In this document: in pieces, positions 6,738 to 11,277 of the stretch | Layout: the number at the start of each line of letters is the position of its first letter | How positions within the stretch are numbered: the stretch's first letter is position 1 | From: UBA961 sp049317525 | GTDB lineage: Bacteria; Bacteroidota; Ignavibacteria; Kapaibacteriales; UBA961 | Reading direction: 5' to 3' | Length of the DNA stretch: 11,277 nt | NCBI GenBank assembly: GCA_049317525.1 | Contig: JBMOIC010000041.1 | Span: 1 to 11,277 of the forward strand | Notes under the pieces: generated by a model | Seen by the model: only the letters and a program-made list of their open reading frames with translations | Databases searched by the model: none | What the model was told of the DNA's origin: nothing | Made by a program: the position numbers and the translations under genes

Positions 6738-9700
6738 TTATCTATTAATTATCACTTTTTCAGTGAGAATGTGTTCTCCATTATATAATCTAATCATATA
6801 CATTCCATTGTTTAAGCCTGATATTGGAATAGGAATGATAAGATCTTGTTTACTATTATTAGAAGACAGTGGAATCCTCATTACTTGATTTCCTAATACA
6901 TCCAGTAATTCTACATGTGCATGCTCTTCTAGAATAAGCGAACTTCTTATAGAAAGCATATCTGATTCATGAACTGGATTTGGATAAACTGTCAAGCCGG
7001 AATATTCACCCATTGATCCATCATTAATATTTGTTGTCCCTTGCGATTTATATATTTCTACTTCTAATATTGTATCTTGAACACAGCCCTGTTTAGTTTC
7101 AATATGAACTTTGATAAATGCTTTACCTGGTTGAGTAAAATTAACCATGATTACAGAACCACCATTTGTACTTTCTATATAACCATTACCTAAAACCTCC
7201 CAAGTATATGTATTACCTTCTTGATTTTGTACATAGTATTCTTTGTACAGCTGTTGCTCATAAACTTTATTCTCACCAAAAATACTAATAGAAGTATTTG
7301 GCACTTCTACAATGATAGAATCTATATACATCGTATTTCCATACTTAGTAAAAAGATAATACACGGTAGTTGTATTAGGCGCTACACTTATTCCAGACTC
7401 TTTTTCTCCATTAAACCATTCATATGTTAAAGGAAGAGTAGTATGAGTTGAATGAGAAATTTCGGTGCTATTCCATTCCCAATTATTGATTGGATATACA
7501 GTTGAATCTTTAACATTAATGATTGAATTACCAGTGCCTTCATCAAAATGCCATAATCCGAATGTTGAATCAGAGATTTGTTCGATTCTTTTAGGCATAT
7601 TATCAGCAGGAAATACTGTTTCATCTAATGTGATATATAGTTCATCGATAGCACCTGTAAAGCGTCTGCTACCCTCTTTCCAATTTCCAAGTACTAAAGA
7701 AGGATTACCAGAATAATTAATTGGATTATTATTTTCTGCAATTAATTTTCCATCTATAAACACACTTTTTTTGCCATGTGCATAGGTGAATTGTACAAAT
7801 TGCCATGTATTAGATTTGAGCGTAAATGGTATATCATGCCATCCCCAGTTTGTACCATAATCTAAAGATTGTACAACCCAATTTGTAGATCCACCATGAG
7901 AACAATCCAATAATATAGATACTTCATTTGTTTGTTTTTCAGGAACTTTCACCCACATGGACACAGAGAAAACTTGTTGTTGTCCAAATGTTCCTAAATC
8001 TATAAATCCACCATCTTGTCCATTAGGATATGAACTTGTGTTTGGTGAGCCGGTATTTTCAATAAAAAAGTTCTTTTCATTAATGGTAGAATCTAATAAC
8101 CATGTTGGTATAGTACTTAGATCGATACCCATATTTGATAAGTTTTCACCAGTTCCTAAACACGGAGAATTATTTTTTAAAGCAAAATTATATATACTTG
8201 GATTTTCGAATAAAGGGTCTTGATTGATATTCCCAATTCCATCAAAACCAGTTCCATTACAATAGGTATAATCTATTTTGTTTTGATTACCTGAAATATG
8301 ATTTCTTCCATTATTATCAATTCCACTAAATATTGTATTTTTTACAATACCTATATGATCATAAATTGTTGAATTTGTTAGAGAACCAGCATTATTAAAA
8401 AAAACACAGTGGTCTATTGTATCCAAGCCTGCCCAAGTGGTACCCATATATACTAAGCCTTGTGTAGTTCTATTATTAGCAAAAATTGAATTATATAATT
8501 TCTTTGTATGATGAATTTGTACTAATTGAGAACCGGTATTATTCTTAAAAACACAATTACTTATACTTGATGCTGGTTGTGAATAATGACCATTTCCATG
8601 AAGAACTTTAGTATTAGATTCAAATAAACATTGATTAATTGTTACTGTTTTTTTATCAGAATGAATAACAACACCTTCAGCTATACAATAATGAAATATA
8701 CAGGAAGAAATTTCGCTTTCCTGAGTATTTGCAATTTCTCCATAACCGAATGCTAAATCTATACCATAAGCATTACTCTCAATAATACACTGCTGTAAAG
8801 TAATTCCAGAATGATTTTCAACATACATGATATTACCATAGTTTTCTACTGTCCCCCGCTTACTTTGCACAGGTATTTTACTAGCCCCATTTTTTAGATT
8901 AAATCCCTTGATTATTGTCGCTTTTGTTTCACCTTGATCGATAATAAATACTCTGCCTTGATGTTCTGGATTTATGATAGTACATATTGATCCATTTTCG
9001 CTTTGAAGTGTTAATTCTTTGCCCTTAAAACTAATATCACGATTTCCAATCCCCTTATATTCTCCATCTAATACAGTTATGATTCCCTTAGTTTCTGTAC
9101 GATCTATTCCAGCTTGAATTGTTTTAAATGGTTTTTCTAATGAACCATCCCCTAATTCATCATTTCCATTTACACTAATATATGTTTGTTGTCCCAACGT
9201 TTTTGTATATGGCATTTTGCTACATACTTTTTCTTCACCAAAACATGCATTATCAGTTGGTGGTACAACTGTTAAAACAAGCGAATTTCCATTACAAATT
9301 GTTGTGTCATTTTCTTTTATAGTAAACTTACATTCACGCTTTGAAAAAGTTGGTTTTCTATCTACATATTGTATGATTTCATCTTCTGTTAATACTCTGC
9401 TCCAGATAGCAATATCATCTACATATCGTTCTGGATGAGTTGGATCGGTTGGATTATACCAAGAAGAAAAAGCTAAAAAGTTAGATCCTAATGTTATGTC
9501 TGATTCACATTTTTTTGAAGACTTAAGTTTACCATTTAGATATAATTTTAACAATGATCCATCATATGTTGCAATGAGGTTATTCCATTCTTGGACAGTT
9601 TTCTGATCGGTTATAAACATTGCTTGTCTATCATAAGATGATAATTTATTAATCCCTTTTGGTAGATACATTCCGACAGCATATTTATTCACGCCATAAA

Positions 9701-10790
9701 CTGTATTATTTTGATCTATCCATAATGAAAATCCATCATCTATAAAATCTCCATTCCTTATAAAATAGAGTGAGCTATGATTATATTGTTTTGGAATTTT
9801 GAACCATAAAGAAACACTAAGATTCTTTTTATCTAAAGGTAATTTCTTTATTGGAACATGTATAAATTCGGGTGTTCTTTCTAAGAAATTTGATGCATTT
9901 GCAATATTTTTTCTATCCTGTGGATAGATACTTTTCCCTATTACCGTCCCATGATTGTCATTCCCACTTTCATCATTGGCATTATTATTAAATGGCCAAA
10001 ATCCTATTAATCCCTGTTTTGGCAAATTATCTGGTAACTTTGTCGTAATATTTTTACCAGTATAGATTGTATAAATCTCGTTTGAATCTAATGCTCTATT
10101 CCATATGGCTGGATCGTCCAATCGTCCATCTAATACTTCATTGCAGGCCCCTTGATCGCAACTTCCCAAAACAACTTTATAATAGTGTGATAATATATCT
10201 TGATCACATTCATAGGTATTTTCTTTAATACCATTTACATACATGGTATAAGTTCTCTGGGATTTTACTAAAACCACCATTTTCCATTGTTGCTTCTCAA
10301 ACGAAGAAAATCCCCTTGCATCAAAAAGATTTGTATTCCATCGTGGTGCTGGTTCCCCATTACCAACACTAAAACTATATCGCTCAGAATTTCCCCAATT
10401 ATATCCTATACCTAAGCCATTATGTGGCATTGTATTTAAAAATACATGGCTATTATTAGGATTTCTAGGATTTTTTGTTTCATTTAGATAAACCCAACAT
10501 GTAAATGTAAATGAATCCCAACCATTATTAAAAAATGCAGTATCTATAACTATATTATCATTAATTCCCGAAAATGAATATGCTGATTCGGGATTTCCAA
10601 ATCTATCGTCAACTAATATAGGTCCATTAACTAAGGCATGAAGTCTATTCCCACTTTCATCTTGTGCATTACCATTAAAAGGCCAATATCCAATTAATCC
10701 TTGTTTTGGGATATAATCTGGTATTTTAGCTACCGATTGCCCCATACATATACACAGTAAAACACATATCCATATACCCAATCGTATCAT
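6738..10790 (-). CDS. Multi-LamG, beta-helix, T9SS-secreted surface protein (1350 aa)
   Basis: A secreted modular protein, probably a surface adhesin or glycan-binding protein; no catalytic residues are recognisable. Order: signal peptide 1-21 (likely cut before K22); LamG 1 at 30-243; LamG 2 at 259-477, both opening with PKQGLIG(Y/F)WPFN and (A)xDESGN and closing with D-D-(P/I)-A-I-W-(N/S)-R-(A/V)-L; start of an Ig-like domain at 486-509 (T-T-I-C-N-G-N-S-L-V-L-T-V); right-handed beta-helix 535-890, opening TYISVNGNDELGDGSLEKPF with seven coils such as ISSCIF, INQCLF, ISNCVF and IDHCVF; LamG-like region about 905-1085, with a further HFDEGTG at 1081-1087; the rest of the Ig-like domain at 1119-1165 (YEWFNGEKESGISVAPNTTT); PKD-like domain 1166-1247; T9SS type A tail 1264-1350 with VYPNPV and MIRL...EKVIINR. 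The start is backed by AGGTGAT at 10794-10800 and by the signal peptide. Cysteines near the leader (9, 13, 15) do not form a lipobox. Confidence 0.92.
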   Translation of the reverse strand: MIRLGIWICVLLCICMGQSVAKIPDYIPKQGLIGYWPFNGNAQDESGNRLHALVNGPILVDDRFGNPESAYSFSGINDNIVIDTAFFNNGWDSFTFTCWVYLNETKNPRNPNNSHVFLNTMPHNGLGIGYNWGNSERYSFSVGNGEPAPRWNTNLFDARGFSSFEKQQWKMVVLVKSQRTYTMYVNGIKENTYECDQDILSHYYKVVLGSCDQGACNEVLDGRLDDPAIWNRALDSNEIYTIYTGKNITTKLPDNLPKQGLIGFWPFNNNANDESGNDNHGTVIGKSIYPQDRKNIANASNFLERTPEFIHVPIKKLPLDKKNLSVSLWFKIPKQYNHSSLYFIRNGDFIDDGFSLWIDQNNTVYGVNKYAVGMYLPKGINKLSSYDRQAMFITDQKTVQEWNNLIATYDGSLLKLYLNGKLKSSKKCESDITLGSNFLAFSSWYNPTDPTHPERYVDDIAIWSRVLTEDEIIQYVDRKPTFSKRECKFTIKENDTTICNGNSLVLTVVPPTDNACFGEEKVCSKMPYTKTLGQQTYISVNGNDELGDGSLEKPFKTIQAGIDRTETKGIITVLDGEYKGIGNRDISFKGKELTLQSENGSICTIINPEHQGRVFIIDQGETKATIIKGFNLKNGASKIPVQSKRGTVENYGNIMYVENHSGITLQQCIIESNAYGIDLAFGYGEIANTQESEISSCIFHYCIAEGVVIHSDKKTVTINQCLFESNTKVLHGNGHYSQPASSISNCVFKNNTGSQLVQIHHTKKLYNSIFANNRTTQGLVYMGTTWAGLDTIDHCVFFNNAGSLTNSTIYDHIGIVKNTIFSGIDNNGRNHISGNQNKIDYTYCNGTGFDGIGNINQDPLFENPSIYNFALKNNSPCLGTGENLSNMGIDLSTIPTWLLDSTINEKNFFIENTGSPNTSSYPNGQDGGFIDLGTFGQQQVFSVSMWVKVPEKQTNEVSILLDCSHGGSTNWVVQSLDYGTNWGWHDIPFTLKSNTWQFVQFTYAHGKKSVFIDGKLIAENNNPINYSGNPSLVLGNWKEGSRRFTGAIDELYITLDETVFPADNMPKRIEQISDSTFGLWHFDEGTGNSIINVKDSTVYPINNWEWNSTEISHSTHTTLPLTYEWFNGEKESGISVAPNTTTVYYLFTKYGNTMYIDSIIVEVPNTSISIFGENKVYEQQLYKEYYVQNQEGNTYTWEVLGNGYIESTNGGSVIMVNFTQPGKAFIKVHIETKQGCVQDTILEVEIYKSQGTTNINDGSMGEYSGLTVYPNPVHESDMLSIRSSLILEEHAHVELLDVLGNQVMRIPLSSNNSKQDLIIPIPISGLNNGMYMIRLYNGEHILTEKVIINR
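6741..7001 (-). other. T9SS type A C-terminal sorting domain of the 1350-aa protein
   Basis: Residues 1264-1350 carry the full hallmark set: L-T-V-YPNPV (1266-1272), V-E-L-L-D-V-L-G-N-Q-V (1293-1303), L-N-N-G-M-Y-M-I-R-L-Y (1326-1336) and a final T-E-K-V-I-I-N-R. In this family the tail directs export through the outer membrane by T9SS and is then removed or exchanged for a surface anchor. Confidence 0.92.
7443..9263 (-). other. Beta-helix plus LamG block inserted within an Ig-like domain
   Basis: Residues about 510-1116. The flanking parts (486-509 and 1119-1165) join into one Ig-like domain of the TICxGxSVxLT...YxWxxGExxxxIxVxPxxTTxY type. The insert starts with a Cys pair (C516, C523), runs through the beta-helix with ladder positions C668, C697, C721, C746, S768, C795 and T819 (spacing 22-29 residues), and ends with a LamG-like beta-sandwich that includes FSVSMWVKVP (941-950), FIDGKLI (1011-1017) and GAIDELYI (1046-1053). 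Confidence 0.6.
9360..10016 (-). repeat. LamG module, copy 2
   Basis: Residues 259-477 of the 1350-aa protein. The openings PKQGLIGFWPFNNN and ANDESGN are repeated from copy 1 at an offset of 229 residues (687 bp), with matching DNA such as ATTCCCACTTTCATC near 9960 and 10650. After the opening the copies diverge strongly, so only the module start is well conserved. Confidence 0.8.
10062..10703 (-). repeat. LamG module, copy 1
   Basis: Residues 30-243 of the 1350-aa protein, a concanavalin-like beta-sandwich of the LamG/laminin-G-3 type. Visible core: GLIGYWPFNGNAQDESGN, AYSFSG (70-75), FTFTCWVYL (94-102), W169 followed by M-V-V-L-V, MYVNG (183-187) and LDDPAIWNRAL (224-234). Cysteines 195, 211 and 216 suggest a disulfide near the end. 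Confidence 0.85.
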
Positions 10791-10793
10791 TGT

Positions 10794-10800
10794 ATCACCT
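10794..10800 (-). promoter_or_regulatory. Ribosome binding site of the 1350-aa gene
   Basis: On the - strand AGGTGAT precedes the ATG by three bases. It matches seven consecutive bases of the extended Shine-Dalgarno sequence AGGAGGTGAT. It supports the start at 10790 and contrasts with the AT-rich, SD-less leader of the 1773-aa gene. Confidence 0.75.
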
Positions 10801-10839
10801 AATTCATCAAATAAAAATTAAAAATAAAATACCCATATG

Positions 10840-10862
10840 TGCAGTGTATATTGATCACTGCA
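10840..10862. repeat. Inverted repeat TGCAGTG/CACTGCA in the leader of the 1350-aa gene
   Basis: TGCAGTG (10840-10846) and CACTGCA (10856-10862) are perfect reverse complements with a nine-base spacer. It lies about 50-70 bases before the start codon, where a hairpin could form in the leader mRNA or a dimeric regulator could bind. A related ACTGCAC occurs at 10955-10961. Confidence 0.6.
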
Positions 10863-10896
10863 ACCCTTCTTTAATAATAGCTCAATCGTCCTATTC

Positions 10897-10936
10897 ATTT
10901 CATTATCATAGCCACCGGTATTCTAGATAATGAAAT
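10897..10936. repeat. Long inverted repeat with 11-bp perfect arms
   Basis: ATTTCATTATC (10897-10907) and GATAATGAAAT (10926-10936) are perfect reverse complements. Within the 18-base spacer, ATA/TAT and CC/GG can pair further, giving a nested 40-base hairpin. No T-run follows on either strand, so a simple intrinsic terminator is unlikely; a regulatory hairpin or a small mobile-repeat remnant are alternatives. Confidence 0.65.
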
Positions 10937-11111
10937 TCAAAACTCTAAAAATGTACTGCACAATAACCTATTATTTTTTGTGCTTATATATTCAAAAAGC
11001 CACCCATAAAACATTGAATATTATACTTAATACAATAGATGTGCCAACTTTGTTTTGTTAATGGAATATTATTTCTTAACTAATTTATTTTCATATAGTT
11101 ACAACAACATT

Positions 11112-11130
11112 ATTTCTATATTATAGAAAT
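11112..11130. repeat. Near-perfect palindrome ATTTCTATA-T-TATAGAAAT
   Basis: Two nine-base arms with a single central base. The compact symmetry is typical of a dimeric repressor operator, though AT-rich palindromes also arise by chance. It lies in the gene-free region, about 320 bases before the 1350-aa gene. Confidence 0.55.
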
Positions 11131-11164
11131 TTTACTGCCATTATTAAGACAAATATATTGTGTC

Positions 11165-11193
11165 TACAATGTAAAGTGTAGGTTGACATTGTA
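11165..11193. repeat. Inverted repeat TACAATGT/ACATTGTA
   Basis: Eight-base perfect arms at 11165-11172 and 11186-11193 with a 13-base spacer. The right arm overlaps a TTGACA at 11184-11189, so a protein bound here could affect a promoter reading to the right. Confidence 0.55.
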
Positions 11194-11201
11194 CCATATT
11201 T

Positions 11202-11232
11202 TTGACACATTAAACACTCATGTTTTTATGAT
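11202..11232 (+). promoter_or_regulatory. Candidate + strand promoter near the right edge
   Basis: A perfect TTGACA (11202-11207) is followed after 19 bases by TATGAT (11227-11232), five of six matches to the -10 consensus. The spacing is two longer than optimal. It would start a transcript near 11239 towards a gene outside the window. Another TTGACA at 11184-11189 has no good -10 partner. FCB bacteria often use different promoter motifs, so this is a weak call. Confidence 0.3.
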
Positions 11233-11237
11233 TACTT

Positions 11238-11251
11238 TCACATATATGTGA
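11238..11251. promoter_or_regulatory. 14-bp perfect palindrome, possible operator
   Basis: TCACATATATGTGA reads the same on both strands. It sits at the expected start point of the candidate promoter at 11202-11232, a classic operator position. The half-sites are in the opposite order to a CRP/FNR-type TGTGA-N6-TCACA site, so another regulator would be expected. Confidence 0.4.
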
Positions 11252-11277
11252 TTTCATATGACATAAAAAAAGCAGAC

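Larger units (their letters stand above)
10791..11277. other. Gene-free region rich in inverted repeats (487 bp)
   Basis: No convincing ORF on either strand. It carries the leader and presumably the promoter of the 1350-aa gene, and perhaps the promoter of a + strand gene past the right edge. It holds five inverted repeats: 10840-10862, 10897-10936, 11112-11130, 11165-11193 and 11238-11251. I could not identify a reliable promoter for the - strand gene by eye. Confidence 0.65.

Noticed and set aside
10740..10790. Lipoprotein signal in the 1350-aa protein (cysteines 9, 13, 15)
   Set aside because: The residues before each cysteine do not fit a lipobox, and a standard signal peptidase I site follows at about residue 21.
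10951..10967. Second IS150-like end (TGTACTGCAC)
   Set aside because: It starts like the terminal repeat but continues AATAACC instead of a C-run and AAAAGTTAGAC, so it does not pair with the motif at 1036-1061.
11238..11251. CRP/FNR-type site
   Set aside because: The half-sites are TCACA then TGTGA, the reverse order of TGTGA-N6-TCACA, with only four bases between them.
1..11277. CRISPR array, tRNA or rRNA genes
   Set aside because: No regularly spaced short repeats, cloverleaf-like sequence or conserved rRNA blocks were seen on either strand.

Overview
The window is AT-rich and carries two short genes on the + strand and two very large genes on the - strand. Both large genes encode secreted multidomain proteins ending in C-terminal tails of the type IX secretion system (T9SS) type A kind. 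T9SS tails, LamG modules opening with GLIGYWPFNG, a Calx-beta/choice-of-anchor I architecture and AT-rich spacers place the organism in the FCB superphylum (Bacteroidota, Kapabacteria/Ignavibacteria or Fibrobacterota relatives). Two genes have good Shine-Dalgarno sequences (AGGAGG at 11-16; AGGTGAT just before the 1350-aa gene), one has a short AGGA and one has none. I cannot name a genus.

Layout: (1) 21-362, a DUF805-type small membrane protein. (2) 425-817, a small exported protein of unknown function with two similar beta-type segments. (3) 818-1215, a gene-free stretch with a clear terminator, a second hairpin, and a short sequence resembling one end of an IS150-group (IS3 family) insertion sequence, with no transposase. 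(4) 6537-1216 (-), a 1773-aa exported protein: signal peptide, two exactly 180-residue tandem jelly-roll-like modules, SbsA-type Ig, a domain of unknown function, a second Ig-like domain, Calx-beta, a large choice-of-anchor I beta-propeller-like domain, dockerin-like segment, cohesin-like segment and T9SS-like tail. (5) 6538-6737, a spacer with a strong hairpin. (6) 10790-6738 (-), a 1350-aa exported protein: signal peptide, two LamG domains, the first strands of an Ig-like domain, a right-handed beta-helix and a third LamG-like region apparently inserted inside that Ig domain, a PKD-like domain and a canonical YPNP T9SS tail. (7) 10791-11277, a gene-free region dense in inverted repeats, probably holding control signals for the 1350-aa gene and perhaps for a gene beyond the right edge.

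The two large genes look like neighbouring but separately terminated members of a cell-surface/secretome cluster. Their domains suggest carbohydrate or surface binding and adhesion; no catalytic site is recognisable in either. Nothing here is a clearly new defence or mobile system. The points most worth following are the nested domain architecture of the 1350-aa protein, the dockerin-like plus cohesin-like C-terminus of the 1773-aa protein, the 540-bp in-phase duplication, and the inverted repeats at the right end.
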